From positions 315,995,933 through 316,059,932 of the forward strand of contig CM040123.1 of the NCBI GenBank assembly GCA_022559845.1: 64,000 bases of DNA, given 5' to 3'. Below the pieces are notes generated by a model. That model ran no database searches, was not told where the DNA came from, and was given only the letters and a program-made list of their open reading frames with translations. This DNA is from Amorphophallus konjac (lineage: Eukaryota > Streptophyta > Magnoliopsida > Alismatales > Araceae). The translations under genes and the position numbers were made by a program. Shown one piece after another: positions 1-11,319 of the stretch. Positions within the stretch are counted from its first letter, which is position 1. Every line of letters begins with the position of its first letter.

Positions 1-3000
1 TGCACCTTGATCATGGGAATAACCTTATTCCTTAGAGCTCGTATTTCTCGATCTAATATCTTCAAGGGCCTCTGTTCATATGTGAGATCTTTCTGGATCA
101 CCAGATCTCCATGCTCAATAATATGTGACGGATCGTGCACATACTTCTTCAATATAGATATGTGAAATACATTGTGTACCTCGGACAACTGAGGAGGCAA
201 CGCGATGCGATAAGCAACCTCGCCAACTCTTTCGAGTACCTCAAATGGTCCGATGAATCTTGGCGTAAGCTTGCCCTTAACACCAAATCTTCGTATGCCA
301 CGTCCAGGGGATATTTTAAGAAATACATGATCTCCGATTTGGAATTCAAGATCTCTTCTTCTTGTATCTGCATAAGTCTTTTGTCTGGTCTGAGCAACTT
401 GTAATCTTTCTCTGATTACCTGTATCTTCTCAGTTGTATCCCTTACCATGTCTGGACCTAATAGTTGTTTCTCTCCAACTTCGTTCCAACATATGGGAGA
501 TCGGCAACTCCTTCCGTATAAGGCTTCGAAAGGTGCCATTTGGATACTAGCTTGGTAGCTATTATTATATGCAAATTCAACTAAAGGTAAGTGGTCATGC
601 CAGCTTCCTCCAAAGTCAATAATGCATGCTCTCAGCATATCTTCAACAACTTGATTAGTTCGCTCGGTCTGACCATCCGTTTGTGGGTGAAAAGCAGTAC
701 TAAAGTTGAGCCTTGTCCCCAACGAATGTTGTAATCCCTTCCAAAAATGAGAAGTAAAATGGGGATCCCTATCAGACACGATTGAGACAGGAATTCCATG
801 TATCCTGACTATTTCTTTAATGTATAGTGCAGCTAGCACATCAATCGACCATCGGCTTTTGATTGGCAAGAAATGTGCCGATTTAGTCAATCGGTCAATG
901 ATAACCCAGATTCCATCATGTCCTCCTTTAGATTTAGACAAACCCATGATGAAGTCCATACCAATATCCTCCCATTTCCACTTAGGAATATCTAGAGGAT
1001 GTAGCTTTCCCGCAGGTTTTTGGTGTTCCGCCTTGACCTGTTGGCATGTGAGACAGCGTGATACATAGTCCGCTATTTCTCTTTTCATATTGGGCCACCA
1101 AAAGTTCCTCTTTACATCTTGGTACATTTTAGTTGATCCAGGATGAATAGTGTATCTTGATCTGTGAGCTTCATCTAAGATCTTCTTCTTTAATTCCGGA
1201 CAATCGGGTATACAAGTTCTATCTTTGAACAATAATCTTCCATCAGAAGTTAGTTGAAAATCAGATTGTCCTTCTAATCTGCCTTTGATTTCTATTAACA
1301 TAGGATCATCATCCTGAAGTGTTTGTATCTCAGATAACAAATCTGACTGTATGCTTACATGGGATAGTGTGACAAATTTGGATTCCGTGTCCAAGCTTAT
1401 ATTGAGCTCGGAGAATTGTTCAAGTAACCTCCATTCTTGTATCATACAATTTGCTATCTTTGCTCTCGGCTTTCGACTAAGGGCATCAGCCACATAATTA
1501 CCCTTTCCGGGATGGTATTGTATACTGAAGTCGAAGTCCTTGAGATATTCTAGCCAACGTCTTTGTCTCATGTTCAGCTCCTTTTGTGAAAATAGATATT
1601 TGAGACTTTTGTGATCGGAGTATACAGTAAACTGTACCCCATAGAGATAGTGTCTCCATATCTTTAGGGCAAATACTACCGCGGCCAATTCCAAGTCATG
1701 GACGGGGTAATTCTCCTCATGCTTCTTCAGTTGACGAGAAGAGTATGCTATGACCTTCCCATGTTGCATTAGAACACATCCGAGGCCAATGCCAGAAGCA
1801 TCAGTGTAGACCTCAAATTTCTCTCCTTCAATTGGTAGGGCTAAGACCGGAGCTGTGGTGAGATGATCCTTGAGAGTTTGGAAACTGCTTTCACATTCCT
1901 CACTCCATTCATATCGGATCTCCTTACGAGTTAATCTTGTAAGTGGTACGGCGATCTTAGAGAAATCTTTGATAAATCGCCGATAATAGCCTGCAAGACC
2001 TAAGAAACTTCTGATCTCGCTTGCATTAGTGGGTCTCTCCCAGTTTCTCACAGCTTCAACTTTTGACGGATCCACAGATAAACCGTCCTTGGATATGACA
2101 TGTCCGAGAAAAGCCACTTCTTCAAGCCAGAACTCGCATTTGCTGAGTTTAGCATATAATTGATTTGTCCTCAAGACTTGCAATGCAATCCTCAAATGCT
2201 CTTCATGTTCTTCCTTAGTCTTAGAATATATCAATATATCATCGATGAAGACTACTATGAATTGATCCAAGTAAGGCCTGAATATGCTATTCATTAACTG
2301 CATAAAGGCAGCAGGGGCATTTGTTAGTCCAAAAGGCATAACAACAAATTCGTAATGGCCATACCTGCTTCTGAATGCGGTCTTGTGAATGTCATCATCC
2401 TTGATCCTTAATTGATGATATCCCGACCGGAGATCAATCTTGGAGAAATATTTGGATCCTGAAATCTGATCAAATAATTCATCGATTCTCGGCAGTGGAT
2501 ACTTGTTCTTGATAGTAAGATGATTCAACTGTCGATAGTCGATACACAATCTCATGGATCCATCCTTCTTCCTTACAAATAGGACTGGGGCTCCCCACGG
2601 GGAAGTACTTGGTCTAATGAACCCTTTTTGAATCAATTCCATCAATTGCTTCTTTAATTCTTTTAGTTCTGCAGGAGACATTCTATAGGGTGCCTTTGAA
2701 ACAGGACCAGCACCAGGGGCTAAGTCGATGGTAAAGGCCACATCTCTTTGCGGGGGTAATCCCGGCAATTCTTCCGGAAATACGTCTGGAAATTCTCGCA
2801 CTACCTGAATGTCCTCTATCTCGGTTTCTTTAGCTTCTTTAATAGTGACAAAAGCAAAGAAGGATACACATCCTTTCTTGACGAGCTTGCTTGCTCGAAG
2901 AGCCGAAATAAGAGGGGATTTGCTTCGACTCTTAGGACTAGTATAAGTCAGTTCCGGAAATTCCTTGAAAACAATCTTGCTATCCCGACAATCAACCGTT

Positions 3001-4274
3001 GCCTGGTATTTGGATAACCAATCTGCTCCTAGTATAACATCGTACTCTTTTAGATCTAAGCAGATAAGATCAATAGGAAAATTCTTTCCTCGAACCAATA
3101 CCTCACAGTTTTGGTAATGATGTGTGATATCCGTCTCGTTTCCGAGAGGAGTAGACAACACTATTTTCATCCATTCTGGTTCTAGAGGTAATGGGTCAGC
3201 AAACTTCTTGGAAATAATGGAATGCGATGCACCCGTATCAAATAAGACATGTGCATATTTGGAACAAATTTTTAATGTACCTTCCACCAATCCGCCTTCT
3301 TCTTCTGGTTCGGTCTCTTGGATTGCATGAAGACGCGCGTTCCTTGTCACTGGGCGTTTACCCTCACCATCTTGGTCATTCATTAATGGACAATCGGGAA
3401 TCCGATGTTCACGACTCCCACAACGGAGACATGCTCCTAATTTCCTCCAGCATTCTTCTGTTTTGTGACCAGCCTTGTCACAATGCTTGCATACTACGTT
3501 TGAAGGGGTAGTGGTGATAGAGAAAGGCTTGGATTTCTTGTACTTCTGATCTTGAGAGGAAGAACCTCCATTATTGGGCCTCTTCTTAAAGTTGGGTTTA
3601 AAAGAACCCGAACTTGTGACTTGCTCCTTTTTGTCTTTCCCACGGATCCTATCAGATAGTTCCGTGGCATCTTCAAGCAACTGAGCTCGGCGCACTATTT
3701 CAGTATAAACTTGAATATCCATAGGCGCCAGTTGAGTAATGTAGTGGGGCCTAAGCCCATTAAGAAATCTACGGGCTTTCATCTTTTCCGTGCCAATTAA
3801 ATGCTTAGCATATCTAGACAGTCTAGAGAACTGTGCTTCATAATCAGCCACCGATAAAGATCTTTGCTTTAATGCGGCAAATTCGGCGGCCTTCCTTTCC
3901 TGGACCCTATCAGAGAAATATTTGGCGTTGAAATATTCAACGAATTCACCCCATGTAACTTGAGTTGGGTCAATAGTAGCTTCAATCGACTCCCACCAGC
4001 ATCTAGCATCCTTTTCTAACTGGAAAGTAGCTAATAAGACTTTGTCCTGATCCGTGCATTGCATGACACGGAATATACGTTCAATCTCCCGAACCCAATG
4101 CTCGGCATCGTCTGGATCGGTCGATCCCATGAACTTCGGGGGATTCATATTCTTGAATGCTTGGTGTAAGCTTCCAGCTCGTGGAGCACCACCTTGTGCT
4201 ACCTGTTGTAGCACTTGGGTCATCCCTTGAAGGGTACGCTGCATGTTGCGCCATTGAGCACGTTCGGCAGCCAT
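1..4274 (-). CDS. Tekay/Del-type Ty3/gypsy gag-pol polyprotein, open frame, truncated by window edge
   Basis: This is one uninterrupted minus-strand frame of at least 1424 codons that starts at ATG 4274-4272 and runs off the left edge without a stop. Domains seen in order: retrotransposon gag (about residues 40-230); two CCHC zinc knuckles (plus coordinates about 3388-3492, near residues 262-296); aspartic protease with DTGA (catalytic Asp at 3237-3239); reverse transcriptase with FIDD (catalytic Asp pair at 2238-2243, residues 678-679); an RNase H domain (starting VYTDASG); an HHCC integrase zinc domain; an integrase core with D1107, D1168 and E1204 (D,D35E spacing); a GPF integrase tail; and a terminal segment like [11 protein letters not shown] that fits a Tekay/Del chromodomain. 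The start lies 157 nt downstream of the priming site. Protein order and the tail indicate a chromovirus. All visible catalytic residues are present and there are no stops or frameshifts, so recent activity is plausible. The chromodomain assignment rests on only about 30 residues. Confidence 0.95.
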   Translation of the reverse strand, partial: MAAERAQWRNMQRTLQGMTQVLQQVAQGGAPRAGSLHQAFKNMNPPKFMGSTDPDDAEHWVREIERIFRVMQCTDQDKVLLATFQLEKDARCWWESIEATIDPTQVTWGEFVEYFNAKYFSDRVQERKAAEFAALKQRSLSVADYEAQFSRLSRYAKHLIGTEKMKARRFLNGLRPHYITQLAPMDIQVYTEIVRRAQLLEDATELSDRIRGKDKKEQVTSSGSFKPNFKKRPNNGGSSSQDQKYKKSKPFSITTTPSNVVCKHCDKAGHKTEECWRKLGACLRCGSREHRIPDCPLMNDQDGEGKRPVTRNARLHAIQETEPEEEGGLVEGTLKICSKYAHVLFDTGASHSIISKKFADPLPLEPEWMKIVLSTPLGNETDITHHYQNCEVLVRGKNFPIDLICLDLKEYDVILGADWLSKYQATVDCRDSKIVFKEFPELTYTSPKSRSKSPLISALRASKLVKKGCVSFFAFVTIKEAKETEIEDIQVVREFPDVFPEELPGLPPQRDVAFTIDLAPGAGPVSKAPYRMSPAELKELKKQLMELIQKGFIRPSTSPWGAPVLFVRKKDGSMRLCIDYRQLNHLTIKNKYPLPRIDELFDQISGSKYFSKIDLRSGYHQLRIKDDDIHKTAFRSRYGHYEFVVMPFGLTNAPAAFMQLMNSIFRPYLDQFIVVFIDDILIYSKTKEEHEEHLRIALQVLRTNQLYAKLSKCEFWLEEVAFLGHVISKDGLSVDPSKVEAVRNWERPTNASEIRSFLGLAGYYRRFIKDFSKIAVPLTRLTRKEIRYEWSEECESSFQTLKDHLTTAPVLALPIEGEKFEVYTDASGIGLGCVLMQHGKVIAYSSRQLKKHEENYPVHDLELAAVVFALKIWRHYLYGVQFTVYSDHKSLKYLFSQKELNMRQRRWLEYLKDFDFSIQYHPGKGNYVADALSRKPRAKIANCMIQEWRLLEQFSELNISLDTESKFVTLSHVSIQSDLLSEIQTLQDDDPMLIEIKGRLEGQSDFQLTSDGRLLFKDRTCIPDCPELKKKILDEAHRSRYTIHPGSTKMYQDVKRNFWWPNMKREIADYVSRCLTCQQVKAEHQKPAGKLHPLDIPKWKWEDIGMDFIMGLSKSKGGHDGIWVIIDRLTKSAHFLPIKSRWSIDVLAALYIKEIVRIHGIPVSIVSDRDPHFTSHFWKGLQHSLGTRLNFSTAFHPQTDGQTERTNQVVEDMLRACIIDFGGSWHDHLPLVEFAYNNSYQASIQMAPFEALYGRSCRSPICWNEVGEKQLLGPDMVRDTTEKIQVIRERLQVAQTRQKTYADTRRRDLEFQIGDHVFLKISPGRGIRRFGVKGKLTPRFIGPFEVLERVGEVAYRIALPPQLSEVHNVFHISILKKYVHDPSHIIEHGDLVIQKDLTYEQRPLKILDREIRALRNKVIPMIKV

Positions 4275-4430
4275 TATCCTACAATTACAATAGCTATGTT
4301 AGTATTATATCACTATGATCTTATAAAGGACTCATTGATCATTTAACCCTTGGTTCTACCCACTCTCACTTGGTTAAAGGTTTTGAAACCTATCCTTGGA
4401 CTTGGGTTTCCTAGGAATTGAATACCTTAG
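4275..4430 (-). other. 5' leader of the Tekay-type element
   Basis: Short untranslated leader between the primer-binding site and the gag ATG on the minus strand. I see no ORF or conserved motif in it. Its length is normal for a compact gypsy element. Confidence 0.7.
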
Positions 4431-4442
4431 GCTCTGATACCA
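4431..4442 (-). other. Primer-binding site (initiator Met tRNA) of Tekay-type element
   Basis: Read on the minus strand the site is TGGTATCAGAGC, the standard plant PBS complementary to the 3' end of initiator methionine tRNA. Three bases (GAA) separate it from the LTR end at 4446. It fixes element orientation and the inner LTR boundary. Confidence 0.95.
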
Positions 4443-4445
4443 TTC

Positions 4446-4689
4446 TGTCACGCCCCGTACTCTATACCGTCGAGGTATTGTCCGCTTTGGCCTACCGACC
4501 TCACGGTTTTATCCCTTTCTAACAGTGATCGGCTCCAGAATGAGGGACTTCCCGGGCAGGTCACCCATCCCAGTACTACTCCCCATTAAGCACGCTTAAC
4601 TTCGGAGTTCTTTTCAAGAACTGAGCCGATACTTCAAAAGGCGCCTCGGTGATATAGAGTACAACTTAGCTATATTTGAGGGTGTTACA
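4446..4689 (-). repeat. 5' LTR (244 bp) of Tekay-type element, carrying a 5S rRNA segment
   Basis: Read on the minus strand the repeat begins TGTAACACCC and ends GGGGCGTGACA, a proper TG...CA LTR abutting the PBS. At 244 bp it is very short for a Tekay-type chromovirus, whose LTRs usually exceed 1 kb, but typical of Cassandra TRIM elements. It contains a 5S rRNA-like block (4544-4610). The outer flank 4690-4694 (GCGAC) should be the target duplication; its partner and the 3' LTR lie left of the window. The insertion target is the gag region of Tat element 2, because the homologous uninterrupted sequence is at 20880-21030. Confidence 0.88.
4544..4610 (-). other. 5S rRNA-like internal promoter segment inside LTR
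   Basis: On the minus strand this block runs from GAACTCCGAAGTTAAGCGTG through GTAGTACTGGGATGGGTGAC to GGGAAGTCCC. From my knowledge of plant 5S rRNA this matches the second half of the molecule: box A (AGTTAAGCGTGCTT), the intermediate element and box C (GGATGGGTGACC). The first half of 5S is only weakly recognisable and no T-run terminator follows directly, so it is not a functional 5S gene. Cassandra TRIM LTRs are the known case of this arrangement. Confidence 0.9.
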
Positions 4690-5463
4690 GCGACTGTCTG
4701 CATCAGTCGCTGCTGTCTGAGTGAGGGGTTGCCTAAGCCTCGGAAATAATTTCTGACCAAGCAGGTCATCTCTTCTCGACCCCGTTCTTGATGTAGGACG
4801 GGGGGTGATTGTCGACCTCCAGCATGAGGGATATAAGCCAGCCGAGCTCTGTCGGCCGGCTGTTGGAATCTTCATCCCGCAGCAGGGACGTTGGCTTGAC
4901 GGGCCGCGGCCCGGAAACTTCTGTGGCGCGGAGCATCCGCAGCCACCTCTTCTTCCTTCTTCGGGGGCAGGCCCCTTTCTCTTCTCACTTCCGCCTCGTC
5001 GTTCACAAGACGACGGCGGATGGGTGTTAGCTGGTGGGCAGGTCGGGTCCGCTTGGGAACCCACACCTGTTTATGCTTCCTCGGCCTGGGTGCCGGGCTT
5101 CCTTGGCCATAGTGGCCGGCTTCTTCTATTTCTGCCCTCCTTCCAGCGAGGGCCTGATAGGCATTGTGGACAGGAATGTTGGGGATGACTCGGTCCGGGG
5201 TCACCCGTACAGTGCGTCCGTCGAGGAAGACGCGCATACCCCCGACTAGCATAGATTTCCCGCACTGAGACAGAGTTTCGGTGATTACAACAGCATTCTT
5301 GTGGGCCTGGCGACGCTGGCGTCCTCCAGGGTGTTTGTTGATGACATTGTGGTGGGTCCCACGTATGACGTGGTGCACCAGACAGCTAGCGGCCGGGGCC
5401 GGACTTTCAGACAAGTCTTCGCAGCAGGGAACCTCCAGAGGCTCCATTTTCTCTACAGCTTCC
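4690..5463 (-). pseudogene. Tat element 2: start of gag/leader ORF, interior fragment left of element 1
   Basis: Minus-strand coding remnant, homologous to element 1's own leader ORF (28190-28800) and early gag (20885-21030). A frame of about 190 codons runs from 5447 to 4872 and then breaks by frameshift. It continues the short ORF at 32636-32819 once element 1 is removed: both junctions carry CTTCC, and the joined order matches the intact copy near 28780-28830. The protein is basic and low in recognisable domains, with a conserved stretch around GKSMLVGGMRVFLDG. It is cut at 4689 by the Tekay-type insertion. I recognise no function beyond the gag-proximal part of a Tat element. Confidence 0.8.
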
Positions 5464-6809
5464 TGTTTGACGCGGGATCTTTTCCCTTCTTTCTTTTCGT
5501 TCAGCTTTCGCGCGTCGGTCGACCACTTGACTAACCGGTAGTCAACTAACCGACTGACGACGCGGGCGTGCCAGTCACATAAGTGACGAGTTTATAATGC
5601 GCTCATTCCGACCCATGTCGGGCGAATGTGAGGTTCAGTCGGGACCAGCAGTCCGCCATACCATAAAGGTTATGGCGTTAATTACATTCCCCACGAGGAG
5701 GGAACACCTTTGATTAATTGTCGAGATAACGGGCTGTCGAAGCCGGAAAAAGAACTACATGATGATTATAGCAATGACAGGCAGGATGTAGCATTAATCA
5801 TGCAGAAGATGCGTAGTTTAATGGGAAAATGGATCCTCAGCACGTGGCAGAGGACGCAGATCCGAAGACCACCACCGCGCATGACGAAGGCTTCCGGCCA
5901 GACATGATCCGGCTTTCAGTCGACGCCATTTAATATACCCGGGGATCTATGCATGCATGCACACAAGACATTCATGATTATATTGAATATGAAGATAGCG
6001 CCACGAAGGCGGCGGTGATCGACCACATTTATTGCTCCTCGCCGAGAGGAGGAAGGACGACATGAGTATGATAGGGAAAGCATGAATGCTAACAGATACG
6101 ATGATGATGACGATGCAACTCAGGCTCGCTTGGCCCCTCTTTTATTCAATTTACTGCTAGATATAGCTTATTGACATTACCCCCGAGAGACGAAACTCGT
6201 CCCGAGGCAAGCGAGTGAGTAAAATATCAAAAGGGTTTCGAAACCGGTGCGGTTACGACTTACACGGCGCGGCAGAGCGTAGGTATAGTGGCTAATACGG
6301 CGCGGCCATGACTAATAGCTTAAGACGGCGCGAGAGCTTGGGGGCGCGCCGGTCTGGGGCGCGTCGAAAAGTCACAAGGGGAAGAAAAATGGATATGAGT
6401 GTGGCCTTAATCCGGCGCGGGGGGGTATCGCGCCAAATTAGGGCGTGTCGGGGGACTCCACGCCATTTTTAGCCCAAATTCTATTTCTTTGGACCTCCTT
6501 TGAGTTTGTTGGGCCCATCTGGGGAACTTTGAGTCCATTGAGGCCAAGAAATTTTATTAAATTGAAGTCCAGAGCCCTCCAAGGATGACATGTTAAGTCA
6601 GTACGATGTTCATACTCGAGCACTGGGGTAATTAGATTCGGAGCAATTGATCATCAAGGTTTGTATAAACTTAATCTATCCAGAATTGGACAGCATCTCC
6701 TCCGGATTGCAAAGAATTGTAGGGGATAAGCGGGGTCATGTTCACCTGTGGAACAAGCCCCTACATCGCCGGTCTGCACAATGGCAGCCAGCAAACCCCA
6801 GTGGATGGA

Positions 6810-7015
6810 GTACCCCGAGGACTAGCCTACTAGGGGCACCCAAAGTTCCATGGGGAGAAGAAATAGAGGGAGGAAGCCGTCGATAGTGGGAACGATGCCC
6901 CGAGGGCTAGCCTACGAGGGGTGACGGACCCATAGTCGGTGATTCATCCCATGGAGAGATTGACCATTGGGAGAGCGGGACTCCGAGGGCTAGCCTACAA
7001 GGAGCACGCATCCCC
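6810..7015 (-). repeat. Three-unit repeat with CTAGCCTAC core inside Tat LTR
   Basis: Three successive units of about 80-85 bp each contain a block such as CCCCGAGGGCTAGCCTACGA followed by GGGG, so CCCC and GGGG can pair around the core. The same triple is present in LTR-A (about 30460-30665) and, diverged, in LTR-B (about 34280-34490). Its conservation in three LTR copies suggests an old LTR component; its role is unknown. Confidence 0.7.
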
Positions 7016-8062
7016 CGGTCTCGGTCGGGTCATAATTTGTCGGGGTTAAGTTTAGTTGAACCAGGGCCCCGTCACTGTCTGCAGTGGCTTCGAGGGAATG
7101 CCCACCATCGAGAGATGGAGCCCCCCCCGGTCGCCCAGCAATCGTCAAGAAACAGCAGAGGAATGTCCCCCTCCCCGGACGATCGAAACATCGGGAAACC
7201 CTCAGAGCGGTGTGGATGAATATGGTGCATGGGAGCAGTAGATGCATAAACGAAACGAGATCGTTGCAGGGGCATATACTCGAACGGTTGAAAAGCAAAG
7301 TTCGAGAGGGGTGGATCCCTTGTATAGCGGATAGAGGCACACGCAGAGGCGCTGCTCTATCCATGAGGATAAGAACGATGCAAAAATCCTTGAATCATGT
7401 GTAAAGCGAATGATCGAGAGAAAACCCCCGGGGAGGGGTGTTTCTATAGCCCACGATGATTCGGGGCATAGCCGAGGTTTCGATGGAATCGGAATTACAG
7501 CTGCGTCGAAGAGAATCCAACATACGCATTGACACAAGTGAGAGAGGCAGAGATTATGAATATCAGCTCGGCCTGTTGGCCTAATCATTCGCACACGTAT
7601 CACTATTCAAAGATGAAAAACGAACGAATGTTTACATTGAGAATCTGGCGTCGACACCGCTGCCAGAATGCCGTTCATCGACGCCGAGGAACATATAATG
7701 GCAGGATGAATCACAGAGGAGGGGAGGGGTCGACTCATATCATTGCCATCCCTCCCCTCTTCGATTTACAACCAGTAGACAGAGATTGGGGGGATCGGCG
7801 GGAGATAGGGGAGAAACAACGCCGGTGCCCACCTGTTACCGAAAACAGAGTATCGTAACTCAGTCGGGGAAGAAGAAGGTCACCGGCGGAGGATGCCCAG
7901 GAGAGGTGCTATTCTTCCCTTTGGAATTCTCTCTCGATCCCTCCTCTTCTCTCTGCTTTTCTTTTTGAAGCCTCCCTCTCGAGAGTCTCTCTTTTCTTTC
8001 CCTTCTTTCTTCTTCTTTGTTTCCGTCTGGCGTCTCTCTCTTTTTCTGTTCTCGAAGAACCC

Positions 8063-8070
8063 TATATATA
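8063..8070 (-). promoter_or_regulatory. TATA-like box in 3' LTR of Tat element 1
   Basis: TATATATA, about 915 nt into the LTR on the minus strand. The 5' LTR homologue at 31714-31721 reads TATGTATA, so the promoter copy that would drive the element itself carries a substitution. Confidence 0.55.
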
Positions 8071-8984
8071 GAGGCCTGAGTTCAAACTTGAACCGGCGTG
8101 GGATTAGCGCGCCGGGAAGAGCCTTCAAGGCTTACCGCGCCGAGGTTGGACACCCTCAGGGTGATTTGCGCACCGGCCTAAGGGCTGAAGATGGGGCTTT
8201 AGCGCGCCGGGATCAGGGGCATCGAATGAGGGGCGCGCCGGTTTAAGGCGCGCCAGGCTAATGCTCCTCGTGCGCTTCAAGCCAGTCGATGAGTCCGGGG
8301 ATGATTCCGGGAGTCATCGTGAACATTATCTCGCCAATGCCCATCGAAGCCTTGGTGGGATGTTTTGTCGAAGCTCCCAGGTCAACTTACGGCCGTTCTT
8401 GAGACTCCAGATAGCTTTGACTTGATCGTACGGGCTTTCTGCCGACACGACCTTTGGCTCTACGATCCATGCTGTTGGTCCGGCCTGGCTCGTACTCAGA
8501 GGTCTCTAGGAGATTGGATAGTCGGGAGATAGTTCCGCCTGAGCCGGGCGATCATTCGGCCACTAATGGGCCCATCTTGGCGGGAAGCCGTGCCCATGCC
8601 GGGCGATCGGGATCTTCCGCCGTCAGAGCTTTCGGTTCTCCGTTTCGGGAAGCCGGGGGGACTCCTTTATCCTCAGGAGAGCCTTTCATGAGGTGGGTAT
8701 CCACCGGGTAGATCGTCGTCCTTGATCGGACAACGGGTGTAGTGTATGCAGCATGACAGAGTCAATGCCGATTCATTGGGCAGGCTTGGTCGCACCACCA
8801 GTTGGTTGTGAATTCGTCCCGGCTCCCTTGAGGTGAAGTCCCCGTATCTATACGGAGTGACTCGAGGCTCTGACAACTTGAGAAGTCTTCAATAGGTTGA
8901 TCTTTGTCGGCTTCCGTGCTTCGGTGGGCCGGATCATTCGTCTTTATGGCTTGTTCGCCGGTGATCATATTTTGGGTGCCAACA

Positions 8985-8996
8985 AATGCCCCCCAG
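8985..8996 (-). other. Polypurine tract of Tat element 1
   Basis: Read on the minus strand this is TGGGGGGCATT directly before the 3' LTR start TGTTGGCACC. Position and composition fit the plus-strand primer site of an LTR retrotransposon. Confidence 0.8.
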
Positions 8997-9100
8997 ACGT
9001 GGGGGTTGCGAGCAAGGCACAGGTGTAGCAAGACCGACGGATGAATTTCACCCTGACTGATCTCCTCCTTCTAGCCAGGTTTTAAGTGTATATATCTCCG

Positions 9101-10183
9101 ATGCAGACTGAGGTGGCGCTGCCAACTATGACGGTGCAGATACCACTCCCGGCCTTGGGAACAGGCCATGCGACTCTCCCGTCCGTCCTGTGGCCCATCG
9201 CATTGCGGTACCCAAAGGATCATGCAGCAGCGATGGTTCCAGTTGGTCCCGGAGCGCTCGTGGAAGTTGATAGTTCGGCGGTAGCCGGAGATTCTTCGCC
9301 AAGGGAGGCTGCACAGCAGTCAGTTCTGGAGAAGGGTGGCTCTGCTGAGGTAGAAGCCGGGGAGATTATTGAGGGATGGACGTCCCCGGTCCTTGAGGTT
9401 CTTGTTGGACTCCCACCCCAGGGGGCCGGCAAAGAGATTGTTGTTGTTGAGGCTCCAGCCACCGCATCTGCCGGTGCGGTTGTTCCCGGTAGTAGTGGGC
9501 TGCAGCTCATGCCGTCGTCATCCTCCGGGATGACCGATGATATATGGGCTGCCGTGGATAGCAGAGTAGAGTTCTAACTGCCCGAGACGTCGCCACTTGG
9601 TCTTTGATCCTCGAGTGATGTCGTGTGGCAGTTCCTGGGGACCCTCCAGCAGACCGTAACGGCCAGTAGGGATTTAACTTATGTTCAGCTGAGGGGCTTG
9701 ATAGAGCATCTGTCCCGCTCGCTGTTGGCCCTCGGTTGTCCCATGGACGACTGGACTCCGCGGGTGATCCTGCTCCTGAAGTATGTGAACAGGAGGGAGT
9801 TCTTAGGTCGGGAGGCAGCTGACCAGCTGGCGGCCATATCATTGGAGCGGGCTGAGAGCAAGACGGCCCTTATTTCTCTACAAGAGACCGCGGCGAGGGT
9901 GAGGGACGAAGCCAACGCCTCTTTACAACGCCGGAGCTCCCTGACGGCCCGGATGGCGGCATTGCAGGCCGAACTTTCCAGGATAGAGGCTGAACTTGAA
10001 GAAGTAGATCGCCTGGGGGTCCAAAAGGTTGAGGATGCCGAGATGGCTGAAGGACAAGCTGCTTCCCTGGAGGTGAAGCTATCCGAGATGGAGGCCACCG
10101 AGTTCAAATTGCAAGAACTGACCCGTCACCCCTCCCTGTGTATTCCTGTGCTGGAGGACATCTTCCGACGCCCTTTGCCGTAA
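9101..10183 (+). pseudogene. Antisense coiled-coil ORF between pol and 3' LTR of Tat element 1
   Basis: This frame lies on the strand opposite to gag-pol. Starting at ATG 9101 it is open to a TAA at 9575-9577, has a second stop TGA at 9605-9607, then stays open in the same frame to 10183. The C-terminal 190 residues are rich in Glu, Ala, Leu and Arg with heptad-like spacing (region around ALQAELSRIEAELEEVDRL), a clear coiled-coil candidate. Ahead of it is an acidic Pro/Ser/Val-rich segment. Extra antisense ORFs at this position are known in Tat elements, some with a plant mobile domain; I see no such domain here, so the N-terminal part may be lost. A TATA-like TATATAT lies only a few bases upstream of the ATG, too close to be its promoter. 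The two stops make it broken. Confidence 0.7.
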
Positions 10184-10486
10184 TCTCTTTTCTTTATTTG
10201 CTCCCTTTTAATGCACCTTATGTATTCCAGGGCATGGCCCATGTAATCATGTGCCTTTTACTTCATAGTAATGAAAAATCTCCATCCTGATTTTGAATGA
10301 AGACTCCATCTTGTCATTATTTTTTTTCTTTCCTTTCATTTGCCCGTTGATTCTAGTCCGAGTGTATGAGTCACTAGGGCAGGAGAGCGCTCACGCCTTC
10401 AGGTAAGGGGTGAGGTGTTCACTCCATCGCGCCGCGTCTTTTCTCAAGACTAGAAACGGCCTATGCCGGCCGAGAGTTCGGGGGAC
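10184..10486. other. Spacer between antisense ORF and 78-bp array
   Basis: About 300 bp with no ORF of note. The first half is T-rich and contains AATGAAAAATC, which could act as a polyadenylation region for the antisense ORF. I see nothing else. Confidence 0.5.
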
Positions 10487-10539
10487 TCAGGAGGGTATAG
10501 TGAAACTGACGGATAAACGGTCCTGCCGAGAACGGTCAG

Positions 10540-11218
10540 AACCGAGAACGGGTAGCGATCGATCTTGCCGATGGTGACAAGGGTCGAAAGGGGTAGGCAG
10601 TCTTGCCGATGGTGACAAAAACCGGATAGGTAGCGACCGATCTTGCCGATGGTGACAAGGGTCGAAAGGGGTAGACGGTCTTGCCGATGGTGACAAGAAT
10701 CGGATAGGTAGCGACCGATCTTGCCGATGGTGACAAGGGTCGAAATGGGTAGATGGTCTTGCCGATGGTGACAAGAACCGGATAGGTAGCGATCGATCTT
10801 GCCGATGGTGACACGGGTCGAAAGGGGTAGACGGTCTTGCCGATGGTGACAAGAACCGGATAGGTAGCGACCGATCTTGCCGATGGTGACAAGGGTCGAA
10901 AGGGGTAGACGGTCTTGCCGATGGTGACAAGAACCGGATAGGTAGCGACCGATCTTGCCGATGGTGACAAGGGTCGAAAGGGGTAGACGGTCTTGCCGAT
11001 GGTGACAAGAATCGGATAGGTAGCGACCGATCTTGCCGATGGTGACAAGGGTTGAAAGGGGTAGACGGTCTTGCGGATGGTGACAAGAACCGGATAGGTA
11101 GCGACCGATCTTGCCGATGGTGACAAGGGTCGAAAGGGGTAGACAGTCTTGCCGATGGTGGCAAAAACCGGATAGGTAGCGACCGATCTTGCCGATGGTG
11201 ACAAGGGTCGAAAGAGTT
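10540..11218 (-). repeat. 78-bp tandem array (about 9 units) in 3' region of Tat element 1
   Basis: Units of 78 bp, each built from two related halves sharing CTTGCCGATGGTGACAAG: one half continues with AACCGGATAGGTAGCGACCG, the other with GGTCGAAAGGGGTAGACGGT. Because 78 is divisible by 3, two overlapping minus-strand frames (10487-11308 and 10536-11204) stay open with a 26-residue peptide repeat; I treat these as by-products. Tandem arrays between pol and the 3' LTR are characteristic of Tat/Ogre elements and can seed satellites. Confidence 0.92.
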
Positions 11219-11319
11219 TGTTAATAGGATTTCCGGTGGGACTTTGATGATTGTCCCTTTTGGGGTTTCATTAGGTGGAGAATAGGAGGAGAATTTGGAA
11301 ATTACCACTTTACTGACTT

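Larger units (their letters stand above)
5464..8984 (-). repeat. 3' LTR (3521 bp) of Tat element 1
   Basis: Starts with TG at 5464 (right after CTTCC) and ends with CA at 8984 (GGTGCCAACA). It aligns end to end with 29113-32635 (3523 bp); in the first 160 bases I count five mismatches, so divergence is a few percent. Content: clusters of GGCGCG motifs (6265-6450 and 8090-8260), three units with a CTAGCCTAC core (6810-7015), a pyrimidine-rich stretch (7910-8060) and a TATA-like box at 8063-8070. Short ORFs inside are incidental. Confidence 0.93.

Noticed and set aside
4544..4610. Genuine 5S rRNA gene
   Set aside because: Only the internal-promoter half is conserved, there is no T-run terminator, and it is fully contained in an LTR next to a PBS.
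10487..11308. 273-codon minus-strand repeat protein
   Set aside because: It is the translation of the 78-bp array; a second frame is equally open. A period divisible by 3 keeps frames open by itself.
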